A DNA stretch of 64,000 bases, from contig JAAVZR010000002.1 in the NCBI GenBank assembly GCA_022791755.1, positions 23,267 through 87,266 on the forward strand, read 5' to 3'. Source of the stretch: Lachnospiraceae bacterium (GTDB taxonomy: Bacteria > Bacillota > Clostridia > Lachnospirales > Lachnospiraceae). A program made the translations under genes and the position numbers. The notes under the pieces are model-generated. The model ran no database searches. It was not told where the DNA came from and saw only the letters and a program-made list of their open reading frames with translations. Positions 1-8,288 of the stretch are shown one piece after another; position 1 is the stretch's first letter; every line of letters starts with the position of its first letter.

Positions 1-154
1 GCTGGAGAGAAATCCGGCTCTCCTCCCCCCGCACCACACGCAGCTTTTCAGGAATCATACGCTTCAGATAATAAATTGAAAAGAAACCGGTAAAAATAAG
101 ACTGACAACCAATACACAGATCAACGCTCTGCGCAGCTTTCTTTTTCGAGACAT
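1..154 (-). CDS. spoIVB: SpoIVB sporulation serine peptidase, N-terminal fragment
   Basis: Only the first 51 codons are in the window; the gene runs off the left edge. The visible part has a basic start (SRKRKLRR), one hydrophobic membrane segment at about residues 9-27, then the beginning of an extracytoplasmic domain. The ATG is preceded by GGAGG about 8 bases upstream. SpoIVB is a secreted peptidase that signals from the forespore to activate pro-sigma-K processing. The call rests mainly on position: spoIVB directly follows recN in many endospore formers, and the signal-anchor layout agrees. The catalytic domain is not visible, so identity is likely rather than proven. Confidence 0.72.
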   Translation of the reverse strand, partial: MSRKRKLRRALICVLVVSLIFTGFFSIYYLKRMIPEKLRVVRGEESRISLQ

Positions 155-162
155 AAAAAAAC

Positions 163-203
163 CTCCGCAACCACAGAAAAATTTTCTCTGTTAGTATGCG
201 GAG
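163..203 (-). promoter_or_regulatory. Terminator-like hairpin overlapping the spoIVB ribosome site, with a sigma-G-like -10
   Basis: On the minus strand CTCCGCA (203-197) can pair with TGCGGAG (169-163), with an inner stem of ACAGA/TCTGT type. The 3' arm contains the GGAGG of spoIVB and is followed by seven T before the ATG, so read-through RNA from recN would be terminated or have its ribosome site hidden. CATACTA at 198-192 (minus) matches the sigma-G -10 consensus CATWHTA; no convincing -35 was seen. A transcript started there would lack the 5' arm of the outer stem. The hairpin is directly visible; the promoter is inference. Confidence 0.5.
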
Positions 204-279
204 ATTTACAAAATTCACGCATGTTTTACCCGGAAAAGCTGTAAAAAAATGGTTTTTATATGGAAAGGGATTCCATCCC

Positions 280-1971
280 CTATACCCCTCCCCTTTTGAT
301 CTGTACAGCCAGCTCCTTCATCTGCCGGGCATGACGATAGCCCGTCTCCGTCAGCTCGGCTCCTCCCACCAGGCGGGCCAGTTCCCCCACTGACTCCTCC
401 TCGCAAAGCAGATGAACGCCGGTGGAAGTCTTGCCCTGCACCACCTGCTTTTCGATCAGGAAGTGACGGTCCGCCATGGCTGCGATCTGAGCCAGATGGG
501 TAATACATAAGACCTGGCGGGAACGGCCGATGGCAGACAGCTTCTCCGCCACTTTCTGCGCCGTGCGGCCGCTGATACCGGTATCGATTTCATCAAAAAT
601 CAGCGTGGGGATCTCGTCGGTATCTGCCAGCACCGATTTGATCGCCAGCATGATACGGGACAGCTCACCGCCGGAAGCCACCTGCCCCAGCGGCCGGCAG
701 GCCTCTCCCGGATTGGTGGAGATCATAAATTCCACCTCGTCAAACCCGTTTGCGTGATACTCGCTCAGCCGCTCAAAGGCCAGCTCCACCTTCACATCCA
801 GGAAATTCAGATCCACCAGTGCCGCCCGGACCGCCTCCACCAGCTTCTCCGCCCTGGACTGCCGAAGCTCTGAAAGCTCCTCACACAGTGCCGCCACCTG
901 TTCTCTGGCTTTTTCATACTCTCTGCTCACCTGCTCCCGGCGTTCGTCATACTCCATAAGCACATCCAGACGCTGCCGCTTCTCCTCCAGATATTCCATG
1001 ATTTTTTCGTACGAACCGCCATATTTGGCCTGCAGGCCCCGGACAAAATCCAGACGCTCTTCCACTTCCTTCAGCTCTCCCGGATCAAAGGACATGTCCT
1101 CGATATAGTCCGCCAGCTGCCGTCCCAGATCGTTTAGCAGATCATCTATATGGGACAGCTGATCCTGCATGTCCGCCAGGGTTTCATCGTACTCGGCGAT
1201 CTGAGACATCTCTCTGGCCGCCATACCGGCGCGGTCGCCCAGCGAATCCTCCGCATCCCCATCAATCATCTGATACACCCGGTTCATCCCCTCCACGATC
1301 TTACGGGAATTGGCCATCCTGCGGTAACGGGCCGCCAGCTCCTCCTCCTCTCCCGGCTTTAACCCGGCATTCTCGATCTCCTGAATTTCATACCGTATAA
1401 AATCCGTCTCCCGCCGGCGGCTCTCCGCATCCAGAGTATAGGTGTCCGCCTCCTTCTTCAGCGCCCCATAGAGTCCGTATGCCTGTCTCAGCTTTTCCTT
1501 CAGTCCGCCGGCCTCGCCTCTCATATAGTCATCCAGTATTTCCAGATGCTTCGCCTTATACAGAAGAGACTGATGTTCATGCTGGCCATGAATGTCGATC
1601 AGGAGCCCTGTGGCCCGGCGCACCATAGCCTGCGTCACTGTGACTCCGTTCAGCTTACAGCTGCTGCGCCCTTCCGTGATTCTCCTGCTGACAATCAGCT
1701 GATTCTCCTCGTCAAAGGGGATATCCATCTCTGAGAGCACCGCCCGCTTATCCTCCTCCCATACGTCGAAAACCAGCTCCACCAGAGCGCTGTCCGCCCC
1801 CTTTCGGACAATTCCCTTTGGCACCTTCCCGCCCAGAGCCGCCGTCACCGCATCGATCAATATGGATTTACCCGCGCCGGTCTCACCGGTCAGGATCTGG
1901 ACCCCCTCCCCCAGAGACAGCTCTGCCTCGTCGATGAGGGCAAAATTTTTCACATGGATTGTCAAAAGCAT
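280..1971 (-). CDS. recN: DNA repair protein RecN
   Basis: A 563-residue SMC-like ATPase that acts early in double-strand break repair on chromosomal DNA. Walker A GETGAGKS lies at residues 29-36, the ABC signature SGGELSRIMLA and Walker B LIFDEIDTGISG near the C-terminus, with a long coiled-coil middle rich in Glu, Arg and Leu. Length matches the family. The ATG at 1971 is chosen because the GGGGGAACGCT just before it is a good ribosome site and MLLTIHVKNFALI is the conserved start; seven extra upstream codons (to 1992) are unlikely to be used. It follows argR by about 60 bases and precedes spoIVB, the usual order. Confidence 0.96.
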   Translation of the reverse strand: MLLTIHVKNFALIDEAELSLGEGVQILTGETGAGKSILIDAVTAALGGKVPKGIVRKGADSALVELVFDVWEEDKRAVLSEMDIPFDEENQLIVSRRITEGRSSCKLNGVTVTQAMVRRATGLLIDIHGQHEHQSLLYKAKHLEILDDYMRGEAGGLKEKLRQAYGLYGALKKEADTYTLDAESRRRETDFIRYEIQEIENAGLKPGEEEELAARYRRMANSRKIVEGMNRVYQMIDGDAEDSLGDRAGMAAREMSQIAEYDETLADMQDQLSHIDDLLNDLGRQLADYIEDMSFDPGELKEVEERLDFVRGLQAKYGGSYEKIMEYLEEKRQRLDVLMEYDERREQVSREYEKAREQVAALCEELSELRQSRAEKLVEAVRAALVDLNFLDVKVELAFERLSEYHANGFDEVEFMISTNPGEACRPLGQVASGGELSRIMLAIKSVLADTDEIPTLIFDEIDTGISGRTAQKVAEKLSAIGRSRQVLCITHLAQIAAMADRHFLIEKQVVQGKTSTGVHLLCEEESVGELARLVGGAELTETGYRHARQMKELAVQIKRGGV

Positions 1972-2032
1972 AGCGTTCCCCCGTTCTCTCACGACAGCCT
2001 GTCAGAGCCGGCCGTCCACCTGTATTCGTACC

Positions 2033-2482
2033 TTACACAATAGACCGGATCCTCTCCAGCAGATCCTTCGCCTCTTCCGTACTTCCTATGGCACACATGA
2101 TCGTATCGTCCCCCGCGATGGACCCTACGATCTCCGTAAAGTTCATGGCGTCCAGAGCCGCCGCCACCCCTCCGGCCATGCCGGATACGGTCCGGATCAC
2201 CAAAATATTCTGAGCCTGGGCCACAGAGACAAAGCCGGCCCGAAAGGTGTCCATATAACGGTTGTCCACTCCCTCCTCCTCCCGGCCAGGCAGTGCCGCA
2301 TACTTCTGACGTCCGTTGCTCCCCGCCACCTTAAACAGGTGCAGCTCTCTGATATCGCGGGATACCGTAGCCTGGGTCACATGAAATCCCAGAGCGTTCA
2401 GCCGGTCTGCCAGCTCCTCCTGTGTCGTAATCTCATAGCCTGCTATGATTTCCAGGATCTTGTTCTGACGGCGTCCTTTCAT
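2033..2482 (-). CDS. argR: Arginine repressor ArgR/AhrC
   Basis: A 149-residue transcription factor that represses arginine biosynthesis and activates catabolism with arginine as co-repressor. The N-terminal winged helix-turn-helix carries TQATVSRDIRELHL at about residues 37-50. The C-terminal oligomerisation and arginine-binding domain has the family motif in the form GSIAGDDTIMC. Full length for the family. Its ATG overlaps the nadK stop in an ATGA arrangement, so translation is probably coupled. An ArgR gene beside recN is typical of Gram-positive bacteria. Confidence 0.95.
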   Translation of the reverse strand: MKGRRQNKILEIIAGYEITTQEELADRLNALGFHVTQATVSRDIRELHLFKVAGSNGRQKYAALPGREEEGVDNRYMDTFRAGFVSVAQAQNILVIRTVSGMAGGVAAALDAMNFTEIVGSIAGDDTIMCAIGSTEEAKDLLERIRSIV

Positions 2483-3297
2483 TTCTCCTCCTGTCGGTTC
2501 CCCATCTTTTTACGCAGGGTCTCCACAAAACTCAGTTTATTGAACTTGACAATACCCGTGGTCTTATCCGATTTGCAGATCCGCACCCGGTCTCCCGGCT
2601 TTAAGGTCATGATTTCATTGCCGTCAAAGGAGACACAGCCCTCCGCTCCTTCGCGGGACGGATGCTCCATGATCACCAGCTCCACCACGGAACAGGACTC
2701 CAGCACGATGCTGCGGCTGATCAGCGTATGGGGGCTCACCGGCGTCAGCACCAGAAGCGATGCCCGAGGGTTCACCACCGGTCCTCCTGCGGACAGATTA
2801 TAGGCGGTGGAGCCGGTGGGCGAAGCCACCACCATTCCGTCCGCCTGATATGTAGTCAGATATTCCCCGTCCACATATACCTTAAAATTCAGGATGTTCA
2901 GTCCCCGGCTCCCGATGGCAATATCATTGAGCGCCACATCCTCATAGAGTTCTTCCTCTCCCCGGAAGACCTGGCCGGAGAGCATCATCCTGCGCTCCAC
3001 CGCTACGGGTCCCGACATCAGAAGCTTCAGCGCCTCCTCCACATGATCCGGATCCACCTCCGCCAGATATCCCAGGGTCCCCATATTTATCCCCAGAAAA
3101 GGCAGGCCGTGATCCTTCAGCTCCCCGGCCGCCTGCAAAAGCGTCCCGTCCCCGCCGAATACCAGCACGCACTCGGTCTCCTTCTCCACCTCTGTGCCGC
3201 AGACACAGCCGCACCCCTTTAGGTACTCCCTGACACAGTCGGCCATCTTTACCGCCTCCGGCTTATTCCTGTTTGCAATCAATAAAAAATGCTTCAT
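2479..3297 (-). CDS. nadK: NAD kinase
   Basis: A 272-residue cytoplasmic enzyme that phosphorylates NAD to NADP with ATP or polyphosphate. The diagnostic GGDGT motif is at residues 48-52, followed by LPFLGINMGTLGYLAEV and the NAD-binding ASPTGSTAYNLSAGGP segment. Length is normal. The gene overlaps tlyA upstream and argR downstream, each by four bases (ATGA), so the three are probably translated as a coupled set. Confidence 0.96.
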   Translation of the reverse strand: MKHFLLIANRNKPEAVKMADCVREYLKGCGCVCGTEVEKETECVLVFGGDGTLLQAAGELKDHGLPFLGINMGTLGYLAEVDPDHVEEALKLLMSGPVAVERRMMLSGQVFRGEEELYEDVALNDIAIGSRGLNILNFKVYVDGEYLTTYQADGMVVASPTGSTAYNLSAGGPVVNPRASLLVLTPVSPHTLISRSIVLESCSVVELVIMEHPSREGAEGCVSFDGNEIMTLKPGDRVRICKSDKTTGIVKFNKLSFVETLRKKMGNRQEEK

Positions 3298-4100
3298 CCC
3301 AATGCCTCGTGCGCCTCTCTGACGATACGGCTGATATCGGCGGGAATTTCATGAACCCCCGTCTCCTCCCCATGATTTTTCAGTTCCAGAAGATACTCGA
3401 TATTGCCTTCCGGCCCTTTGACCGGAGAAAAATCCAGATTCCGGACCTCAAATCCAAGCTCTATGGCCCAGTCTATGACCTTGCCGATCACCTCCTCATG
3501 GACCTTCGGCTCCCGGACCACTCCCTTTTTTCCCACCTTCTCACGACCGGCCTCAAACTGCGGTTTTACCAGACATACCACCTGACCCTCCGGCTGCAAA
3601 AGAGCCTTCACCGGTCCCAGTACCTTTGTCAGCGAGATAAAGGACACGTCGATGGAGGCAAAGTCCGCCGCCTCCCCGATATCCTCCGGCAGGACATAGC
3701 GGATATTGGTCTTCTCCATGCAGACCACCCGGGGATCATTTCTCAGCTTCCAGTCCAGCTGTCCCCGGCCCACATCGATGGCATACACCTTTCCTGCCCC
3801 GTTTTGCAGCATACAATCCGTAAAACCCCCGGTGGAAGCTCCCACGTCCAGACAGACCTTACCGCTCAATTCCAGGCCGAAAGCCGTCATCGCTTTCGCC
3901 AGCTTCAGCCCGCCCCGGCTCACAAAAGGGAGTGTCGTTCCCCGGACCTCTATGGATGCCTGCACATCAAACATCGTACCGGCCTTGTCCTCCTTCTGCC
4001 CGTCCACATAGACGATCCCTTCCATAATCATGGCCTTCGCCTTCTCTCTGGAAGCGGACAGGCCCCTGCTCACCAGCAGCACATCCAGGCGCTCCTTCAT
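3294..4100 (-). CDS. tlyA: TlyA-family rRNA 2'-O-methyltransferase (hemolysin A family)
   Basis: A 268-residue protein with an N-terminal S4 RNA-binding domain (about residues 1-65, beginning MKERLDVLLVSRGL) and a C-terminal RrmJ/FtsJ-like methyltransferase domain with the SAM motif CLDVGASTGGFTDCML at 83-98. Related proteins methylate cytidine 2'-hydroxyls in 16S and 23S rRNA; Bacillus members are called YqxC. It sits between ispA and nadK as in most Clostridia, although dxs, often found next to it, is absent here. Which rRNA is modified cannot be told from sequence. Confidence 0.92.
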   Translation of the reverse strand: MKERLDVLLVSRGLSASREKAKAMIMEGIVYVDGQKEDKAGTMFDVQASIEVRGTTLPFVSRGGLKLAKAMTAFGLELSGKVCLDVGASTGGFTDCMLQNGAGKVYAIDVGRGQLDWKLRNDPRVVCMEKTNIRYVLPEDIGEAADFASIDVSFISLTKVLGPVKALLQPEGQVVCLVKPQFEAGREKVGKKGVVREPKVHEEVIGKVIDWAIELGFEVRNLDFSPVKGPEGNIEYLLELKNHGEETGVHEIPADISRIVREAHEALG

Positions 4101-4134
4101 TCTCTCTTCCTCCCATGCCCTTTCTTCCCGAAAT

Positions 4135-5022
4135 CTATCTGTCCCGATGAATCAGGCTGACAAACAGCTCCTCCAGAAACTCATTGCGGGCCGTCAGTCC
4201 ATGCATTGTCTCGATCGCCCGTTCAGACAGCCTCTCCACCTGCGTCCTGGCAGCGTCCAGTCCATAAATGCTCACATAGGTCGTCTTGTTATTCTTCGCG
4301 TCGCTGCCGATGGGCTTACCCAGCACCTCCGCCGTGCCGGTCATATCCAGTATATCGTCCTGAATCTGGAACGCCACCCCCACATCGCAGGCAATGCGCT
4401 CCACCGCACGGACCTCCTCCGCGGAGGCGCCGGCCAAAACGGCTCCGATCATCATGGAAGCCTCCAAAAGGGCTCCTGTCTTCAGACGATAGATAAAGTC
4501 CAGCTGCTCTGCGCTCACCGGCTTGTCCGTCAGCTCCACGTCCACCGTCTGACCTCCGATCATCCCATATATACCGGTCTTTTGCGCCAGAATCCCCACA
4601 GCCTGTCCCACCCGGTCCGGATGTGCGCTCAGCGCAAAGGCTTTGGAGGCAGTCTCAAAAGCAAATATCATCAGCGCATCTCCGGCCAGAATCGCCATAT
4701 CCTCGCCATAGACCACCCAGGTGGTCCGGCGTCCCCTGCGGTATTCGTCCGCATCCATGGCCGGCAGATCATCATGGACCAGAGAAGAAGTATGGATCAT
4801 CTCCATGGCCGCCATAAAGGGCTCCACCGCCCTCTCCTCTCCCCCGAAGAGCCGGTAGGTCTCCTGTAAAATCAGGGGGCGCAGCCTCTTGCCTCCGGCC
4901 AGGATGCTGTAATTCATGGCCTCAAAAATGGTTTTCTGAAAACCGCTCTCCCGGGGAATATATTCTTTTAGAAGCGCCTCGATCCCATCTGCCTTCTGCT
5001 TCATCTGTTCTTTAAAGCTCAT
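4135..5022 (-). CDS. ispA: Farnesyl/geranylgeranyl diphosphate synthase
   Basis: A 295-residue class I isoprenyl diphosphate synthase that condenses IPP with allylic diphosphates to supply undecaprenyl and quinone precursors. The first aspartate-rich motif DDLPAMD lies at residues 84-90, followed by RRGRRT; the second, DDILD, at 222-226; GGKRLRP is at 43-49. The ATG at 5022 is preferred because GGGGCAGATT precedes it and it lies inside the end of xseB (11-base overlap). An in-frame GTG at 5040 is a weaker alternative. Product chain length is most likely C15. Confidence 0.94.
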   Translation of the reverse strand: MSFKEQMKQKADGIEALLKEYIPRESGFQKTIFEAMNYSILAGGKRLRPLILQETYRLFGGEERAVEPFMAAMEMIHTSSLVHDDLPAMDADEYRRGRRTTWVVYGEDMAILAGDALMIFAFETASKAFALSAHPDRVGQAVGILAQKTGIYGMIGGQTVDVELTDKPVSAEQLDFIYRLKTGALLEASMMIGAVLAGASAEEVRAVERIACDVGVAFQIQDDILDMTGTAEVLGKPIGSDAKNNKTTYVSIYGLDAARTQVERLSERAIETMHGLTARNEFLEELFVSLIHRDR

Positions 5023-5266
5023 AATCTGCCCCGCTTTCACTGATTACCAGACACTGTTTCTCCACCTTGTCGATCTTTTCGTTGCACAGGCGTATCATCT
5101 CCATTCCCCTGGCATAGGAGGCGAAGGCTTCCTCCAGGCTCTGTCTGCCGCCATCCAGCTCTGTCAGTATCTCGTTCAGGCTCACAAAGGCCTCCTCCAG
5201 CGTATATTCCTGCTGCTTTCCTACGCCTTCCTCCGGCGTACCTGCCGTCTTTTTCATCCCGCTCAA
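5012..5266 (-). CDS. xseB: Exodeoxyribonuclease VII small subunit
   Basis: The small helical subunit (84 residues) of exonuclease VII, which degrades single-stranded DNA together with XseA. The core EYTLEEAFVSLNEILTEL and GGRQSLEEAFASYARGMEMI are characteristic. The best start is TTG at 5266: AGGAGG lies six bases upstream and the TTG overlaps the xseA TGA stop in a TTGA arrangement, a coupling like the ATGA overlaps nearby. ATG at 5257 is possible but its ribosome site is 15 bases away. The subunit is usually about 70-80 residues. Confidence 0.9.
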   Translation of the reverse strand: MSGMKKTAGTPEEGVGKQQEYTLEEAFVSLNEILTELDGGRQSLEEAFASYARGMEMIRLCNEKIDKVEKQCLVISESGADYEL

Positions 5267-6495
5267 ACTCTTCCTCCTTCTGTCCCGGGCGTCAGCTTTT
5301 CTTTTCCCTTTACCTCCACGCACAGTCTGCCGTCGTTTAAAGTCACTGTCAGAAGATCCCCCTCCTGCACAGCTTCCTCCGAAAGCACAGCCTTTCCGGT
5401 CTCATCTGACACAAAGGCGTAGCCGCCGCCCAGCCGTCCCAGGGGGCTCAGGCTGTGGAGTCTGGCTGCCGCAAGGCTCAGCTGATGCCGCTCCCTCTCA
5501 ATCCGGTGCTCCATGGCCGCCCTCAGACGCTCTCTCGTATCGCACAGGGTCTGGCGCATATTGTCGATCCGGTACTCGGGCCGGTAGAGACGCAGGCTCA
5601 GCTCCAGCCTTTTTGCCCTCTGCCGCTCCCTCTCCACCTTCTCCTGCATCCGGCGGATAAAAAGCGCCCTCGTCTGCCTCAGATGTTCCATAAAAGCATA
5701 GTAATCATATACGGCCAGCTCCGCCGCCGCCGAAGGGGTGGGAGCCCGCAGATCCGCCACCCAGTCAGCTATCGTCGTATCCGTCTCATGACCCACCGCC
5801 GAGATCACCGGCGTCTCGCAGTCAAAAATCGCCTGCGCCACGATCTCCTCATTAAAGGCCCAGAGATCCTCTATGGAACCGCCGCCCCGTCCCACGATCA
5901 TACAATCCGGATGCCTTTCATCCAGCCGGCGGATCGCTTCGGCGATGCTTCTCGCTGCCCCGTCTCCCTGCACCAGAGCCGGACTGAGGAGAATCTGTAC
6001 ATAAGGATTTCTCCTTCGGGCGATATTGATGATGTCCCTGACAGCAGCTCCATCCGGCGCAGTCACCACGCCCAGTGTACGCACAAACCGGGGGACAGGC
6101 CGCTTATACTCCGGCGCGAACATCCCCCTCTCCTCCAGAAGATTCTTTAACTCCTCATAGCGCTGGTATAATTCCCCCAGGCCATCGGGACGGATCTCTC
6201 TGGCATAGAGCTGGCAGTTGCCGTCCCGCTCAAAGATATTGATATAGCCGGTGACCAGGACTTTCTGTCCGTCCTTCATGGGAAAGGAAAGCCCCCTGCG
6301 GTTTCCTGCAAACAGTACCGCCTTCAGAGATCCCCCTTCATCCTTCAGGGTAAAAAACACGTGGCCTCCGGAATGATATTTCAGATTTGACACCTCGCCC
6401 TTTACGCACAGGCCGGACAGCAGAAAGTCACGGCTGAATATCCCCTTGATATAGCGGTTCACCTGGGCGATCGTATAGACATTGGACGTCTGCAT
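5263..6495 (-). CDS. xseA: Exodeoxyribonuclease VII large subunit
   Basis: The 410-residue catalytic subunit of exonuclease VII. An OB-fold domain at about residues 1-100 (YTIAQVNRYIKGIF, VKGEVSNLKYHSGGHVFFTLKDE) is followed by the catalytic domain with RGGGSIEDLWAFNEE and ISAVGHETDTTIADWVADLRAPTPSAAAE, then a basic coiled-coil tail. Length is in range. It starts five bases after nusB ends and overlaps xseB, forming one transcription unit. Confidence 0.96.
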   Translation of the reverse strand: MQTSNVYTIAQVNRYIKGIFSRDFLLSGLCVKGEVSNLKYHSGGHVFFTLKDEGGSLKAVLFAGNRRGLSFPMKDGQKVLVTGYINIFERDGNCQLYAREIRPDGLGELYQRYEELKNLLEERGMFAPEYKRPVPRFVRTLGVVTAPDGAAVRDIINIARRRNPYVQILLSPALVQGDGAARSIAEAIRRLDERHPDCMIVGRGGGSIEDLWAFNEEIVAQAIFDCETPVISAVGHETDTTIADWVADLRAPTPSAAAELAVYDYYAFMEHLRQTRALFIRRMQEKVERERQRAKRLELSLRLYRPEYRIDNMRQTLCDTRERLRAAMEHRIERERHQLSLAAARLHSLSPLGRLGGGYAFVSDETGKAVLSEEAVQEGDLLTVTLNDGRLCVEVKGKEKLTPGTEGGRV

Positions 6496-6500
6496 TGCAT

Positions 6501-6920
6501 TTACTCCACCAGCCGGGCCAGCACACCGTTCACAAATCCGGGAGACTCGTCGCCGCCGAACTTTCTGGCGATCTCCACCGCTTCATTGATCGCCACCCTG
6601 GTGGGAACCTCCTCGTCGTAATCCATCTCATACAGCGCCAGACGCAGCACGGTCAGATCCACGCGGCCCATCCGTTTCGTCTTCCAGCCCTCCGCCTCGC
6701 TGTCGATTCTGGCGTCCAGCTCACCGGCCTTCTGGGAGACGGCCGTAACCTTCTGAAATAATTCTTCACGGTCCTTCTTTGTCAAAGAAGCCTCCCCCGC
6801 CTCGGATTCCAGCGAATCCAGATACCGCTCTGCCTGCCCGGCCCACTCGTCCGCTTCATAAAAATCTATGCAGAAAAGCATTTTAAAAACATGCTCCCGG
6901 AATTCCCGCCTCGTCATCAT
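6501..6920 (-). CDS. nusB: Transcription antitermination factor NusB
   Basis: A 139-residue all-helical RNA-binding protein that, with NusE/S10, promotes antitermination of rRNA operons. The sequence begins MMTRREFREHVFKMLFCIDF and ends with the conserved EVPTRVAINEAVEIARKFGGDESPGFVNGVLARL. The first of two adjacent ATGs (6920) has GAGGAGG five bases upstream; 6917 is equally plausible. Longer upstream reading would overlap asp23 and is not supported. Gene order asp23-nusB-xseA is standard. Confidence 0.95.
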   Translation of the reverse strand: MMTRREFREHVFKMLFCIDFYEADEWAGQAERYLDSLESEAGEASLTKKDREELFQKVTAVSQKAGELDARIDSEAEGWKTKRMGRVDLTVLRLALYEMDYDEEVPTRVAINEAVEIARKFGGDESPGFVNGVLARLVE

Positions 6921-6994
6921 TCTTTCCTCCTCTTTTGCACGGCCTTCGCCCCACGTAAAGCAGAGGGTGCCTTGGCAGACACCCTCAAACCATT

Positions 6995-7384
6995 CTATCT
7001 CGCCGGCTCCGGACTCACGCCGGCAATCTTCACGTTCACATCCAGAACAGAAAATCCTGTCATGTTCTCGATGGCCGTCTTCACCCGCTCCTGCACCTTG
7101 GTGCATACGGAAGGAATACTGTAACCGTACTCCAGGTTCAATGCCAGATCCACCGACACGGATGTGTCGAAGACCTCCACCTTCACTCCCTTTGACAGGT
7201 TTTTCATGCCCAGCTTCGCTACCAGCTCATTGGTCACGTTTCCTGCCATGGAAGCCACGCCCTTAACTTCTGTCGCCGCCAGTCCGGCGATGATGGCAAT
7301 CACCTCATCCGCGATCTGTACCTCTCCTACCTGATCCTTCTCATATACCATATGGGTACTTCTATTGGCCAATGCTTCACTCAC
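6995..7384 (-). CDS. Asp23/Gls24 family envelope stress protein (YqhY-like)
   Basis: A 129-residue protein of the Asp23/Gls24 family: GEVQIADEVIAIIAGLAATEVKGVASMAG at the start, then the alternating strand/helix pattern ending in VKIAGVSPE. Members of this family next to nusB (YqhY in Bacillus) are linked to envelope or fatty-acid homeostasis. The start is GTG at 7384 with AGGAGG eight bases upstream. It is the first gene behind the promoter at 7461-7489. Confidence 0.9.
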   Translation of the reverse strand: MSEALANRSTHMVYEKDQVGEVQIADEVIAIIAGLAATEVKGVASMAGNVTNELVAKLGMKNLSKGVKVEVFDTSVSVDLALNLEYGYSIPSVCTKVQERVKTAIENMTGFSVLDVNVKIAGVSPEPAR

Positions 7385-7460
7385 AGCAATTACCTCCTAT
7401 GTTCTTTTCCAGTTTTTTGTCTGCCTGATACTTTCATTCTTGACAGCTGCTTTCTTTCTT

Positions 7461-7489
7461 ATTCTACCCAAATATGGGCAGATTTGCAA
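7461..7489 (-). promoter_or_regulatory. Sigma-A promoter of the asp23-nusB-xseAB operon
   Basis: On the minus strand TTGCAA (7489-7484), 17-base spacer, TAGAAT (7466-7461), about 75 bases before the asp23 GTG. It separates this housekeeping operon from the spoIIIA operon upstream. Confidence 0.7.
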
Positions 7490-7505
7490 GCAGAAATATT
7501 TTTCA

Positions 7506-8267
7506 TCAGTTTTCCGTTTCCAAGAGAGTAATCACGATCTTATCGGCTCCCACCTCGGTCTTGCGTTTGACGATATCCTCCACCTGAGCCCGCTCCGCAT
7601 CACTTAACGCCTGCCGGCTGATCACCACATCCACGGAATCGTCGTTTATGTACACAATCGAATTTTCAAACCCTTTGGCTGCCAGCAGCGATTCCGCCGC
7701 CGTCTCTTTTTCGGCGATCGCCGTCAGGTTTAACATACTGTTGATCGCCTCCTGTTTCTGCGCCTCTTCCAGGTTGGCATTGTCGATGATCTCCATCAAC
7801 ATTTCCTTGTTCTTAGCCCGTGTCTGCTCCCTGGACAGCTGGACACCTGCCACATAATCCAGGATCGTGCTGCCGCCGGTCAGCACCGCGGTGCCGGGGA
7901 TATCGTCCACACTGTCCTGGGGATCCTCTGCCTGGCCGTCCGTAAGCTGTGTACCTGCCGTGGTATTTCCCTCCTCCGTCTTACCGGAAGTTCCCTCCGC
8001 CTGTGTTGCGCCAGGCTGGGCGGCCCCGGTGGTCTCATCGCTCCCGGAGAATGTTTCCTGCAGTGCCGCGCTCAGGGCATCGTTTTCCGCCAGGATGTCC
8101 TCGTCGGAAATATCCAGCATTCCGCCCGCGGCATTCCCGTCTCCCGAAGCCGCCGCCTGCGCCTCGGCGTCCCTGCTGTCGGCAGTATAATTCAGGTATC
8201 CGGCCACCGCAATCATCACTGCCAGCAATGTCAGTACTACTTGGTTCTTCTTCAAAATTCGTTTCAT
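7506..8267 (-). CDS. spoIIIAH: Stage III sporulation protein AH
   Basis: A 253-residue mother-cell membrane protein. One transmembrane segment at about residues 10-27 is followed by a low-complexity acidic, Ala/Gly/Thr-rich linker (about 30-130) and a C-terminal ring-forming domain related to YscJ/FliF (about 145-253). In the Bacillus system SpoIIIAH binds forespore SpoIIQ to make the channel that keeps the engulfed forespore alive. The linker is long compared with the Bacillus protein (218 residues). Last gene of the spoIIIA operon. Confidence 0.94.
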   Translation of the reverse strand: MKRILKKNQVVLTLLAVMIAVAGYLNYTADSRDAEAQAAASGDGNAAGGMLDISDEDILAENDALSAALQETFSGSDETTGAAQPGATQAEGTSGKTEEGNTTAGTQLTDGQAEDPQDSVDDIPGTAVLTGGSTILDYVAGVQLSREQTRAKNKEMLMEIIDNANLEEAQKQEAINSMLNLTAIAEKETAAESLLAAKGFENSIVYINDDSVDVVISRQALSDAERAQVEDIVKRKTEVGADKIVITLLETEN

Positions 8268-8288
8268 ACGGTAACGCTCCTTCTCTTT

